Shown one piece after another: positions 1-7,757 of a stretch of DNA of 64,000 nucleotides. Positions within the stretch are counted from its first letter, which is position 1; each line of letters begins with the position of its first letter. Source of the stretch: Pseudomonas mendocina (GTDB lineage Bacteria; Pseudomonadota; Gammaproteobacteria; Pseudomonadales; Pseudomonadaceae); contig CP148074.1 of NCBI GenBank assembly GCA_037482215.1, positions 806,001 to 870,000 of the forward strand, written 5' to 3'. The notes beneath the pieces are model-generated. The model saw only the letters and a list, made by a program, of their open reading frames with translations. It was not told where the DNA came from and searched no databases. A program made the translations under genes and the position numbers.

Positions 1-632
1 ATGCCAGACGGTGAGGAAGTTACGGCAGGTCTGAACCCGCTGGACCCGAATGACCAGGTGGACACCGATGGTGACGGCATCAGCGACTACGAAGAAGGCA
101 AGTTGGGTACTGACCCGAACAACCCGGATTCCGACGGCGACGGCATGCCCGATGGTGAGGAAGTGACGGCAGGTCTGAACCCGCTGGACCCGAATGACCA
201 GGTGGACACCGATGGTGACGGCATCAGCGACTACCAAGAAGGCAAGTTGGGTACTGACCCGAACAACCCGGATTCCGACGGTGACGGTATGCCAGACGGT
301 GAGGAAGTGACGGCAGGTCTGAACCCGCTGGACCCGAACGACCAGGTGGATACCGATGGTGACGGCATCAGCGACTACCAAGAAGGCAAGTTGGGTACTG
401 ACCCGAACAACCCGGATTCCGACGGTGACGGTATGCCAGACGGTGAAGAAGTGACGGCAGGTCTGAACCCGCTGGACCCGAATGACCAGGTGGACACCGA
501 TGGTGACGGCATCAGCGACTACCAAGAAGGCAAGTTGGGTACTGACCCGAACAACCCGGACACTGACGGCGACGGCATACCAGACGGTGAGGAAGTGGCG
601 ACAGGTCTGAACCCGCTAGACCCGAATGACAA
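1..632 (+). repeat. 144-bp in-frame tandem repeats
   Basis: Units start at 1, 145, 289 and 433, with a partial unit at 577. Each is 144 bp (48 codons) and they differ by a few, mostly silent, changes. This near-identity points to recent expansion or gene conversion, and copy number is probably variable between strains. Confidence 0.9.
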
Positions 633-882
633 CCCAGCTGCACCGTCTGCAGTAGTTATTACAGGGTTGGACGCGCAAGGCCATCCCAAAGTAGGTCAGG
701 CTTTATCTGCTGAAGTGACGTGTATTGGTACTTGTGCGCCTGAACTTAAATATCAGTGGCAGATTGAAAGTACAATTGGCAGTGATAACTTTGTGAATAT
801 AAATGGTGCTACAAGCAATACTTATATCCCCAAATCTGATGAGCAGCGACGTAAGATTCGTGTTTTAGTCTCACTGCTATAA
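1..882 (+). CDS. Calcium-binding thrombospondin type-3 repeat protein, 3' part
   Basis: This is the C-terminal 293 residues of a larger protein; the reading frame is open at the window edge and begins inside a repeat, so the real start lies outside. It consists of four full 48-residue repeats, each with two acidic loops of the DTDGDGISD / [12 protein letters not shown] kind, plus part of a fifth. These match thrombospondin type-3/EF-hand-like calcium-binding repeats. After about residue 215 an Ig-like domain follows, with two cysteines (CIGTC) and a YQWQ core, as in domains of large secreted or surface adhesins. It probably acts outside the cell and needs Ca2+ to fold. It stops at 880-882 before a hairpin and a terminator, and lies outside the island's left repeat, so it belongs to the host chromosome. 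The exact function cannot be told from the fragment. Confidence 0.85.
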   Translation: MPDGEEVTAGLNPLDPNDQVDTDGDGISDYEEGKLGTDPNNPDSDGDGMPDGEEVTAGLNPLDPNDQVDTDGDGISDYQEGKLGTDPNNPDSDGDGMPDGEEVTAGLNPLDPNDQVDTDGDGISDYQEGKLGTDPNNPDSDGDGMPDGEEVTAGLNPLDPNDQVDTDGDGISDYQEGKLGTDPNNPDTDGDGIPDGEEVATGLNPLDPNDNPAAPSAVVITGLDAQGHPKVGQALSAEVTCIGTCAPELKYQWQIESTIGSDNFVNINGATSNTYIPKSDEQRRKIRVLVSLL

Positions 883-887
883 GAGTT

Positions 888-918
888 TATGCAGCTGCTT
901 TCTAAAGGCAGCTGCATA
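888..918. other. Stem-loop just after the repeat-protein gene
   Basis: Two perfect 11-nt arms (888-898 and 908-918, arm TATGCAGCTGC) enclose a 9-nt loop, starting five bases after the stop codon. There is no T-run, so it is more likely an mRNA 3'-end stabiliser than a terminator. Confidence 0.5.
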
Positions 919-945
919 CAATTCAGTTACTACTCCGGAGTCTAT

Positions 946-976
946 AACGCCTGGTGCACTGCATTGGGCGTTTTTT
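946..976 (+). terminator. Probable rho-independent terminator
   Basis: A short GC stem (ACGCC / GGGCGT) is followed directly by six Ts. It ends transcription of the calcium-binding repeat protein. From here to 1347 I see no convincing gene. Confidence 0.6.
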
Positions 977-1347
977 ATCCCAGAGCTAAATGCGATCATT
1001 TTGTGTTGTAGATTCTGACAGTTGCACTGCCCATCGCTCTGTCATGTTTCAAGTTGTAAGGGGTGTGCTTCAAAATTAATTTAGCCACTGCGCACTTGGT
1101 GGCTGATAGATAAAACTAGCACGACCTAACAATGGTCAACCTTTGGGCTTACAAGACCACTTGCCTGGTCGATTTTTAAGATCGAAGCGCCGTAATCTTT
1201 CTTCTGAGTAGTGGCCACCGTTTCAAACGCTTAAACAACAGTTGCTGTTCAAGCTTCTTGATGCGCTTTTAAACTGCTTGCTCTCGCGGCACTCAGGTTT
1301 TGGCTTCTGTTACTTCTTATCGAGGCATCCTAGTACAACGGGATACA

Positions 1348-1375
1348 GGCAATAAAAAAGCCGGCTTGTGGCCGG
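1348..1375. repeat. Left 28-bp direct repeat, candidate attL
   Basis: This 28-bp stretch, which contains GCCGGCTTGTGGCCGG, is repeated perfectly at 45050-45077. There it forms the terminator of ppa. The two copies bracket a block that starts next to an integrase gene and holds plasmid/ICE-like genes. I read the pair as the duplicated attachment core of the island. The stem-loop with its following T-rich stretch could also serve as a terminator here. The terminator identity is seen directly; the attachment role is inference. Confidence 0.65.
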
Positions 1376-1432
1376 TTTTCTTTTTGCTTATCTATCTGAT
1401 TTTATTGAAACTCATAATCGAAATTTATTTTG

Positions 1433-1452
1433 ACCCACACTCTGACCCACAC
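1433..1452. repeat. 20-bp repeat inside left end, candidate integrase arm site
   Basis: The stretch holds two ACCCACAC boxes separated by TCTG. The same 20 bp occurs at 44927-44946 just inside the right end. Direct repeats at both ends, 58-104 bp from the 28-bp repeats, fit arm-type binding sites of a tyrosine integrase or excisionase. The role is inferred. Confidence 0.55.
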
Positions 1453-1483
1453 GCTGGCTGAGCCCTGGATCGGGAAGGGGCTC

Positions 1484-2200
1484 TCAGATCAGCCTTGCCT
1501 CCAGCAATGCATGCATTTTGAGGGCATCGGTTATGGCCTTCTTAATGCCGCTGACCTTTTTCTTCGTCTCAGATTGAAGCCTGGCTTCGTCCCCATCGAA
1601 GCCAGGGTCGGCCTGCCCTGAGGTGAGTTCCCACATGGTTAGTACGGTAGCCAGTCGCTCGATCTGTTTGATGGCTTCGTCATGCTTCACCTTCCAGCGC
1701 TCGTCGAGTTGAGTGCGGCGTTTACGCTCGTACGCCAGGGCGTCTTGCAGGGCCTGTTCGCGCTTGCGGTGCTCCTCAAGCGATTTTTCAGCGCCACTGA
1801 GGAGGTCTGCGACTAACTCTTCCCCGGACATCTTCAGTTTTTTTGCCTGGACGCTTATGGCCTTCTTAGTCTCAACCGGGAGCGTAAACGAGTAGGGCTT
1901 TCTGTTTTTTTCTGAATTCACTGAACGATGTCGATGCTGTCGAAGAGCATTCCTCAGTCTCGTCACGAACTCCAAGCCGTCACGAGTTTCCTGCAGGTAT
2001 GCAATCGCGTCCGCGACCATTTCGTAGCTGGGTGCCCTTCCCCTTGTTGCGTGTCTGAAGCTGGTTTTTATGCCTAGGTCTGTGGCTTGCCGCATGTACT
2101 TATAAACCCATTCCCACTCGCCTCCATCGTTTCGCAGCCATTTGGGCCTGCCTGCAGTGCCTCCCATCTCTCGTCCTCCCCGCTGATTCTGTTGGTTCAT
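1484..2200 (-). CDS. Island hypothetical protein with central coiled coil
   Basis: I do not recognise this 238-residue protein. It is soluble, highly charged and has no signal peptide. Residues about 95-190 are rich in Lys, Glu, Arg and Ala heptads (a region of the type AEKSLEEHRKREQALQDAL), suggesting a coiled coil. A segment around residue 105 (PYSFTLPVETKKAISVQAKKLKMSGEELV, shortened here) resembles a ribbon-helix-helix-like DNA-binding stretch, but this is weak. It is the first gene inside the left end and is transcribed outward, divergently from the winged-helix gene at 2323. Such genes are common cargo at the ends of Pseudomonas islands. Start ATG at 2200. Confidence 0.6.
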   Translation of the reverse strand: MNQQNQRGGREMGGTAGRPKWLRNDGGEWEWVYKYMRQATDLGIKTSFRHATRGRAPSYEMVADAIAYLQETRDGLEFVTRLRNALRQHRHRSVNSEKNRKPYSFTLPVETKKAISVQAKKLKMSGEELVADLLSGAEKSLEEHRKREQALQDALAYERKRRTQLDERWKVKHDEAIKQIERLATVLTMWELTSGQADPGFDGDEARLQSETKKKVSGIKKAITDALKMHALLEARLI

Positions 2201-2241
2201 TCTAGGTCTGAACCCCTTCGTTTCGCCATTAATAGCTTTGT

Positions 2242-2294
2242 GTTACTCGTAACGTTACATATAACTCTGATTGGTTTTGTACAGGGTGTATAAT
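2242..2294. promoter_or_regulatory. Divergent promoter region with a GTAACGTTAC palindrome
   Basis: Between the two divergent genes lies a perfect 10-bp palindrome at 2249-2258, preceded by an overlapping GTTAC/GTAAC inverted repeat from 2243. A TATAAT -10 hexamer is at 2289-2294, about 30 bp before the rightward ATG. The palindrome is a candidate operator, possibly for one of the flanking products. Confidence 0.45.
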
Positions 2295-2322
2295 CTGTAT
2301 TTTTTATCAGAGATATTTGAGC

Positions 2323-3705
2323 ATGTCTCTCAAGATACAGGCTGTTCTGGATCGGCTGACAGGCTGCGAGCCGGAGGCGCGATTCATCTTGGAAGCCATT
2401 GCAAGGGATAGCTCGCTTGGTAGGTGTGAGGGCGAGTACATCCGAAGCAAGCTGCTTGCGAAGCAGCTGCATATGGTGGAGGGAACAGTTACTGCGGCGT
2501 TGGGAGAGCTTGTGGCGGCTGGCCTGGTGGAGCGTATCGAGTCGGCCTCCACCGGCAAAGGTCGGCCAAAGGTCAGCTATCAAGTTGCACCACAGTCACT
2601 GGTGCTTCCGGAGGGTCAGCAATGCTCACATGCCCTCCACTCGGAACATATGCAGCGGCTCTTTTCTGAAGCGGATATCCCTGCGGAAATATCGGGTGCG
2701 CAGCCGAAGCCTCGGAAAGAAAGCGCGATTGTCACCAAGCATGGAAAACCTGCGCCTCCAGGGGGTCGTAGCAGGTTGAGCATCTGCAATCGATTGCTGC
2801 TGGGGGCATTGCTGGCGAATGCCGATCAATTTGGTGTTGTGGTGGGTCTTAGCAACCTGGAATTGAGGCAGCTGACAGGGCTCGACTCCGAGAGTTTGAG
2901 TCATCGGCTCCAGCGCCTCAGAGGGCTGGGTTTGATCCGCAGCTATGTACCTGGAGTTACGAGTTCTGTTTTTCGTACCAAGAAGGTCAGCAGCACGTAT
3001 TTCCTCAACCTAAATCATCCAGGCTATGGCTTGTGCGAGGTGGGGGCGGTTCTGGTGCACTGGCTGCCGCAGTCCAAAGTTCGGAATGATACTTTCGACG
3101 TGTTGTGGCGAGATGTGCTTGGATTTCGTAGTTCCCTGCCACCGCTGAATCGCCCCGAGACGCCCAAGACGGTTCTTCACTTTCTAGCTCGTGAGCGGCG
3201 ACCTGTTTTTGATGTCTTGCGGCTCATGCTCTATCGATGCGCGTCCGAATTGCTCTCGCGCCACTGGAATGATCTGGCCCGTGACGGTGAGGGGGATTAT
3301 GACTGGCTGCGCGATCGTATTGAGGCGGACCTACAGCCTCCGGCTGGCTATGGCGGGGCAGGCGTGGAGCCTGATGGGGCGTGGCGGGAAATTCTCAGCC
3401 ATTTCTACAAGCTGGCAGTGGAGATCGCCCAGGCCTACAGAGCCAGGTTTGGTGTGGCAAATTGGATAGGGTTTGACTTGGCTCAACTCTGCATTTTGCC
3501 GGTTTTGCAGAGCGAAGGGGATGAAGTCATTGCGCTGCTTCTGCAGCCACGGCCGACAGAGGCATCGATATGCACGATTCTGCGGGAGGACTCACGCGGT
3601 GACGTCAACCCAGAACACTGGGGGGCAGAAACGGAGGTGCCGCTGGACTATCGCCTCTATTGCGGGTTGTTGACGCCGCCAGCGCGGCGGTTACTGAAAC
3701 GGTAA
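2323..3705 (+). CDS. Winged-helix protein of unknown function
   Basis: This 460-residue soluble protein has no clear family that I can name. Residues about 20-85 look like a winged helix-turn-helix (a recognition-type stretch VEGTVTAALGELVAAGLVER followed by a Gly-rich wing). A second HTH-like unit lies at about 150-215 (LSNLELRQLTGLDSESLSHR). The C-terminal half is mixed and shows no motif. Two winged helices suggest DNA binding, for example a regulator or a replication-initiator-like protein of the island. The start is ATG 2323, since the reading frame upstream opens only with TTG. AlpA follows 52 bp downstream, so the two may be co-transcribed. Confidence 0.6.
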   Translation: MSLKIQAVLDRLTGCEPEARFILEAIARDSSLGRCEGEYIRSKLLAKQLHMVEGTVTAALGELVAAGLVERIESASTGKGRPKVSYQVAPQSLVLPEGQQCSHALHSEHMQRLFSEADIPAEISGAQPKPRKESAIVTKHGKPAPPGGRSRLSICNRLLLGALLANADQFGVVVGLSNLELRQLTGLDSESLSHRLQRLRGLGLIRSYVPGVTSSVFRTKKVSSTYFLNLNHPGYGLCEVGAVLVHWLPQSKVRNDTFDVLWRDVLGFRSSLPPLNRPETPKTVLHFLARERRPVFDVLRLMLYRCASELLSRHWNDLARDGEGDYDWLRDRIEADLQPPAGYGGAGVEPDGAWREILSHFYKLAVEIAQAYRARFGVANWIGFDLAQLCILPVLQSEGDEVIALLLQPRPTEASICTILREDSRGDVNPEHWGAETEVPLDYRLYCGLLTPPARRLLKR

Positions 3706-3757
3706 GTCATTTTTTACCACCCCTGCAGATCTTCTGAGCTAACAGAGGAGCCTGCTC

Positions 3758-3988
3758 ATGAGGATCATCCGCCTGAAAGAAGTCATCGATTCGACTGGTC
3801 TTGCCCGGTCGACCATCTACAAATACATCGGGGAGGGCACCTTCCCGAAGCCCGTCTCGCTGGGGGACCGCTGCGTCGGCTGGGTCGACAGCGAGGTGCA
3901 TGATTGGATCCTGGCAAGGATCGAGGAGCGGGACCTGGCCGAGGGTACTGCAGTACGTTCCACCGGCCACCTGAGCATGGCCAGCTAG
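3758..3988 (+). CDS. AlpA-family regulator / excisionase-like protein
   Basis: This is a 76-residue MerR-like helix-turn-helix protein of the AlpA family (LKEVIDSTGLARSTIYKYI, then FPKPVSLGDRCVGWVDSEVHDWI). AlpA proteins act on the integrase promoter or as excision factors of P4-like elements. A good ribosome site (AGAGGAG) precedes the ATG. The P4-type integrase it could serve lies at the far right end of the island (43690-44895), which supports the two ends forming one element. Length and motif order match the family. Confidence 0.85.
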   Translation: MRIIRLKEVIDSTGLARSTIYKYIGEGTFPKPVSLGDRCVGWVDSEVHDWILARIEERDLAEGTAVRSTGHLSMAS

Positions 3989-4573
3989 AACTGACCACCT
4001 GTGCCATGACCAGTCGGAGCTGGTCATGGCGCTTATGCCGGCTGCCTGATTCTGGCTGCTCGGCGATCTTCAGAAAGCCGGAGCGATGTTGCTCCCCATC
4101 GATCCGGCAGACTCTGGCTAGGCATCGGTCTCCATGGGCTTTTGGTCTGGTTTATGTCCGGAATACGTCTTCAGCATAAAATGCCGTTGCGGCTGGGTGC
4201 ACAGGGTGGATTTTTCCGAGCCAGCCGGAGCTGTCAGTTGCGGTGTGGGTAGTATGCTTTTACTAGCTATTCCTACCCGAAGGGTTCTTGCCTCACTAAC
4301 CGTGCAGTAGCAAGCATCACCGACCAGATCCCATGTACCTGGAGGGGCTTAATCATCTGGCACTGAAGCACTATCTGAAGGGGCAATTATCCGGGGATCT
4401 ACCAACCACCAAGCAACACGATCAGTTCACCACGGGAGACCAGCTACCCATTCATCGCGGATGAGCTTCGTCACCGAGCATCCAGTCGAGGGTGATCAGG
4501 CAGGGAAAGGTATCCAGTAAATTAAAACTCCGCAGGCATGGCTTATGAAACTCAACCATGAGAGGTCATAACC
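3989..4573. other. Non-coding stretch after alpA with an 11-bp stem-loop
   Basis: No convincing gene is seen in these 585 bp. A perfect 11-bp stem (4003-4013 with 4020-4030, arm GCCATGACCAG) with a 6-nt loop starts 15 bp after the alpA stop. It lacks a T-run and may stabilise the alpA mRNA or act in element replication. The rest is the leader of the Gp2/YfjJ-like gene. Confidence 0.4.
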
Positions 4574-5298
4574 ATGTTCAGCGATACCAATACCACCCAG
4601 CGCTTTCCACTCCGTCACCCTGACAATCCCAACCTCCACCTGCACTACGGGGATACCTTCGAGGGCTTTCCCATTCAGAGCGAAGTAGGCCCCTTTATTC
4701 GGGAGTACCTGTCTGAGCTCAAGCGCACCATCGACCTGGCTTTGGCTGAGTATCCGAGGGTGCTGGCGTTCAGGGTGGATCTCAGGCTACCCCAAGGTAT
4801 CGAGCTACCCGACTTCGCCTATACGAATCAGGTCATCAGCCGGTTCTTCGAATCGTTTACGAAGAAGATCCAGTACCACCAGGAGCGGGTGGCTGAGCGT
4901 GGCTACTCGCGTGGTTGCAAAGTACGGTACGTCTGGTCGAGAGAGATCGGTCAGGAGGCCGCCAGCATTATCACCTGCTGATCCTGCTTAACCGTGATGC
5001 CTATTACACCCTAGGGCTGCTGGGCTCAGAGAGGGTCAACATGATCAGCCGCATAGAAGAGTCATGGGCCAGTGCGCTGGGGTTGTTGATGTCTGAAGTC
5101 GATGGGCTGGTACATATCCCCGAAAATCCAACGTATCGGATAGATCGGCATCCCCGTATGCGGAAGGTTGCATGGTCAGAACACAAGGTTCTTGTTGATG
5201 AGCTACCGGATCTGTTCTACCGGGCCAGCTACCTGTGTAAGAAAGCGACCAAGTCCTACGGGGATCGTCAGCGGGGATTCGGAACCAGCCGAGGGTAG
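4574..5298 (+). pseudogene. Inovirus Gp2 / YagK-YfjJ-type gene, frameshifted
   Basis: The first frame (4574-4981) encodes an N-terminal part ending RYVWSREIGQ and then runs off-frame to a stop. The second frame (open to 5298) resumes with GRQHYHLLILLNRDAYYTLG and ends KSYGDRQRGFGTSRG. Joined, they match the usual layout of YagK/YfjJ C-terminal or inovirus Gp2-type proteins, with the HYH metal/catalytic signature and the NRDAY block. The break lies at about 4945-4965. These proteins are replication- or mobilisation-associated in satellite-like elements. A single-base indel is the simplest explanation. A programmed frameshift is possible but I see no clear slippery run. Confidence 0.75.
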
Positions 5299-5474
5299 TT
5301 CCTACCTGCTGCGCAATAGCGTCGTGCCCATGGAGTCCTGGCCTGCCGATGGTTTAGGCTCCGTCCAGGAATAAAATGCTGACGAGAGCGCTGCGGGATG
5401 ACGGAAAATGGAGAGCGCTGCCGGCAGCATTATCTGTCGGTATACGAACGGAATCAGCCAGCGCTGGATGTTGA

Positions 5475-5561
5475 CAACATAGTTTGACACATTACCCCCC
5501 CCCAGAAATTGGGGGCTCATGCCAATCACATCACTCTCCCAGCTCAACATAGATTGACACA
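5475..5561. repeat. Pair of 17-bp direct repeats at a junction
   Basis: CAACATAG(T/A)TTGACACA occurs at 5475-5491 and 5545-5561 with one mismatch. A C-run / G-run hairpin (about 5496-5515) lies between them. They sit exactly where the interrupted reading frame at 5544-5669 loses its natural sequence, so they may be the end of a lost mobile element. No gene is seen in 5299-5543. Confidence 0.5.
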
Positions 5562-5669
5562 GTTTACATAGGCACCCGAAAAACCAGCCTTCCAACTAGC
5601 GCCAACGATGAACTGCTTCTTCGGCTCCAGCGCTGGTGGGGCAGCGGGGACTTTCGGCTGCTCGCTCAT
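5544..5669 (-). pseudogene. Truncated gene start at the end of the cyd operon
   Basis: A frame begins with ATG overlapping the globin stop (GCATGA), the usual sign of translational coupling. It encodes MSEQPKVPAAPPALEPKKQF and continues to a stop after 41 residues. From about residue 30 the sequence is unlike a normal protein and enters the direct-repeat region. I read it as the N-terminus of a sixth cyd-operon gene whose remainder was deleted when this segment joined the left part of the island. The family is not recognisable from so short a piece. Confidence 0.5.
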
Positions 5670-6064
5670 GCTTCACCCCGGTTGCGCAGGAAATCTCCGG
5701 TCTTGGCGAAGGCATCTTTCAGGTAGGCACGCAGCTCGGCATCCATCGGCGTGTCGTCCAGCGCCAGATTCATGCAGTGCAGCCACTGGTCGCGCTCGCT
5801 CTTTCCAATAGAGAACGGCAAATGCCGGGCGCGCAGGCGCGGATGGCCGTGCTTTTCGATGAAGCGCTGGGGGCCGCCGAGCCAGCCGCTGAGAAAGTCG
5901 AAGAACCTATCGCGGATCTCGCGGGTGTCGGGGTTGTGCATGTCGCGCACGATCTCAACGCCCTGCTCACTGAACATCAGGTCGTAGAAGCGATCAACCA
6001 GCTGGCGCAGCGGCTGGTCCCCGCCCAGTTGCTGATAGGGGATTAATTCGGATGCGATTGCCAT
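5666..6064 (-). CDS. Group II truncated haemoglobin-like globin
   Basis: This is a 132-residue cytoplasmic globin of the bacterial truncated/group II type. Recognisable features are LVDRFYDLMF in the B-helix region, the FFDFLSGWLGGP turn and the HGHPRLRARHLPFSIG block, which carries the proximal-His region, followed by RDQWLHCM. Such globins bind O2 or NO and often help to scavenge NO or feed O2 to oxidases. ATG 6064 (MAIASELIPY) was chosen because it gives family length; a longer frame runs upstream through ybgE without homology. It is the fifth or sixth gene of the cyd operon, 35 bp after ybgE, which suggests that it protects the bd oxidase or works with it at low oxygen. Confidence 0.85.
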   Translation of the reverse strand: MAIASELIPYQQLGGDQPLRQLVDRFYDLMFSEQGVEIVRDMHNPDTREIRDRFFDFLSGWLGGPQRFIEKHGHPRLRARHLPFSIGKSERDQWLHCMNLALDDTPMDAELRAYLKDAFAKTGDFLRNRGEA

Positions 6065-6099
6065 GAGGGCCTCTTGCAGCGGAAGGTGCCGGCGCAGGA

Positions 6100-6408
6100 T
6101 CAGCCCTGCGCCCGCCATAGGATCAGGTAGCCAAGGCCGAGGAGCAGCCAGCAGCCCAGCGGATGGAAAATCGTGCGCCACAGTCGGCTGTACGGATCGA
6201 AACCGACGCCGTGGACGAAGCCGCCGCTGATGCCGAGCATCACCAGCATCAGCAGGCTGTGGCTGTAACCGCCCTGATCGTCCAGGTAGGCCGCAGGGTG
6301 AATTAGCAGCAGCAAGGCCAGCGGGCTGGCCAGCAGCAGCGACAGCGCCCGGCTCCATGGGCGCCGCAGCAGGGGGCGGACCTCAGTCGTCACCGACCGG
6401 TTCCTCAT
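6100..6408 (-). CDS. ybgE: Cyd operon protein YbgE
   Basis: This is a 102-residue inner-membrane protein with three predicted membrane segments (ALSLLLASPLALLLLI, HSLLMLVMLGISGGFVHGVGF and the C-terminal WLLLGLGYLILW). The FVHGVGFDP motif and its place after cydX identify it as YbgE, a conserved accessory of cytochrome bd operons with no settled function. ATG 6408 overlaps the cydX end by 26 bp. A GTG that overlaps the cydX stop is an alternative start. Confidence 0.85.
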   Translation of the reverse strand: MRNRSVTTEVRPLLRRPWSRALSLLLASPLALLLLIHPAAYLDDQGGYSHSLLMLVMLGISGGFVHGVGFDPYSRLWRTIFHPLGCWLLLGLGYLILWRAQG

Positions 6409-6499
6409 CGAGGTTCTGCGTGGTCTCCAGCCATAGGGCATTGATGATGCCGAAGCTGCAGGCCAGCAGCACGCCGAGAATCCAGGTGAAGTACCACAT
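6383..6499 (-). CDS. cydX: Cytochrome bd small subunit CydX
   Basis: This 38-residue single-span peptide (MWYFTWILGVLLACSFGIIN, then ALWLE) is the classic CydX. CydX binds the CydAB complex and stabilises the haem b595/d site. All hallmarks are present: WYF start, GxxLA helix and NALWLE end. It follows cydB after a 105-bp gap that contains a REP pair, so its expression may be partly uncoupled from cydAB. Confidence 0.92.
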   Translation of the reverse strand: MWYFTWILGVLLACSFGIINALWLETTQNLDEEPVGDD

Positions 6500-6536
6500 C
6501 TGTCGTTCTCCTTGGCCCTGAGTGGGCATTGATCGG

Positions 6537-6596
6537 ATAGGAGCAAGTTTGTTCGCGATGCCGTGTGATGATCGCCAGCAAACGAGCTCCTACGGT
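6537..6596. repeat. REP-like inverted pair between cydB and cydX
   Basis: Two copies of a Pseudomonas-type REP motif face each other: TAGGAGCAAGTTTGTTCGCG and, inverted, CGCCAGCAAACGAGCTCCTA. They can fold into a long hairpin in the mRNA, which would protect the cydAB transcript from 3' decay and lower cydX levels. REP elements here suggest that this operon spent time in a Pseudomonas chromosome. Confidence 0.7.
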
Positions 6597-6604
6597 TCGG
6601 GGTT

Positions 6605-7747
6605 TCAGTACAGGCCGTGCGGGTTGCTTTCGATGGTCTGGTCGGTCAGCCGGCCCCACATGCGGGTGTAGCACCACAGGGTGTAGAGCAGGATCAGCGG
6701 GACGAAGATGCCCGCCACCACCAGCATGATGCCCAGGGTCTTGTGGCTGGACACAGCGTCCCATACGGTCAGGCTCGACGCCGGGTCGAGGCTGGACGGG
6801 AAGACGAAGGGGAACAGCGCGAAGCCCGCAGTGCAGATGGTGCCGACGATGGCCAGGCTGCTACCGAGGAAGGCCACGCCGCCTCGGCTGAACAGCGCGC
6901 CGAGCAGCGCCAGTACACCGCCAGCCAGGCCCGCCAGCGGGGCGATGCGGGTCAGCGGGTACTGCGCGTAGTTGGCCAGCCAGCCGCTGTTGTTGAGGCT
7001 TACCTGCTTGTGCAGCGGGTTGAGCGCCGCGCCCAGATCGGCGGAGCCGCCGACCAGGCTGAAGCCCTGGATGCCCAGCGCCAGCCAGGCCCCTGCGCCG
7101 GCGAAGGCAATCAGGAACACCAGCGCGCACAGCTGGGTAGCCCTGCGCGAGCGCTGGTACAGATCGGCGTCGGTACGCATCATCAGCCAGGCGCCACCAT
7201 GGGCACAGAGCATGCTCAGGCTGACCACCCCGGCGAGCAGGGCGAACGGGTGCAGCAGGGCGAAGAACGAACCCTCGTAGGTGGAGCGCATCAGATCGTC
7301 GAGGCGGAACGGCAGGCCGAGGAACAGGTTGCCGAAGGCCACACCGAACAGTAGCGCAGGGGCCGCGCCGCCTACGAAAAGCGCCCAGTCCCAAGCGCTG
7401 CGCCACTTCTGGTTTTCCAGCTTGCTGCGGTAGTCGAAGCCGACCGGGCGACAGAACAGCGCGAACAGCACCAGCAGCATCGCCCAATACAGCCCGGAGA
7501 AGGCTACCGCGTAGACCAGCGGCCAGGCGGCGAACAGCGCGCCTCCGGCGGTGATGAACCACACCTGGTTGCCATCCCAGTGCGGCGCGATGGTGTTGAT
7601 CGCCACCCGGCGCTCGTTGTCGGTCTTGCCGACGAAGGGCATCAGCGCCATGGCGCCCATGTCGAAGCCGTCGGTCAGCGCGAAGCCGATCAGCAGCACG
7701 CCGACCAGCACCCACCAGATCAGCTTGAGGCTTTCATAGTCGAACAT
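6605..7747 (-). CDS. cydB: Cytochrome bd quinol oxidase subunit II
   Basis: This 380-residue polytopic protein matches CydB of canonical bd oxidases in length and in its start (FDYESLKLIWWVLVGVLLIGFALTDGFDMG). With CydA it oxidises ubiquinol and reduces O2 to water without pumping protons, in the inner membrane. Bd enzymes are comparatively resistant to sulfide, NO and peroxide. It starts 10 bp after cydA and carries the conserved W-N-Q-V near residue 57 (HWDGNQVWF). It is of a different subtype from the 333-residue CioB at 25.5 kb. Confidence 0.95.
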   Translation of the reverse strand: MFDYESLKLIWWVLVGVLLIGFALTDGFDMGAMALMPFVGKTDNERRVAINTIAPHWDGNQVWFITAGGALFAAWPLVYAVAFSGLYWAMLLVLFALFCRPVGFDYRSKLENQKWRSAWDWALFVGGAAPALLFGVAFGNLFLGLPFRLDDLMRSTYEGSFFALLHPFALLAGVVSLSMLCAHGGAWLMMRTDADLYQRSRRATQLCALVFLIAFAGAGAWLALGIQGFSLVGGSADLGAALNPLHKQVSLNNSGWLANYAQYPLTRIAPLAGLAGGVLALLGALFSRGGVAFLGSSLAIVGTICTAGFALFPFVFPSSLDPASSLTVWDAVSSHKTLGIMLVVAGIFVPLILLYTLWCYTRMWGRLTDQTIESNPHGLY

Positions 7748-7757
7748 GGTTGTCTCC

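Noticed and set aside
1..632. Tandem repeats as a CRISPR array
   Set aside because: The 144-bp units are continuous coding repeats without spacers.
977..1347. Possible transposase remnant on the minus strand left of the island
   Set aside because: Short Lys/Arg-rich fragments were seen in several frames, but none holds a recognisable motif.
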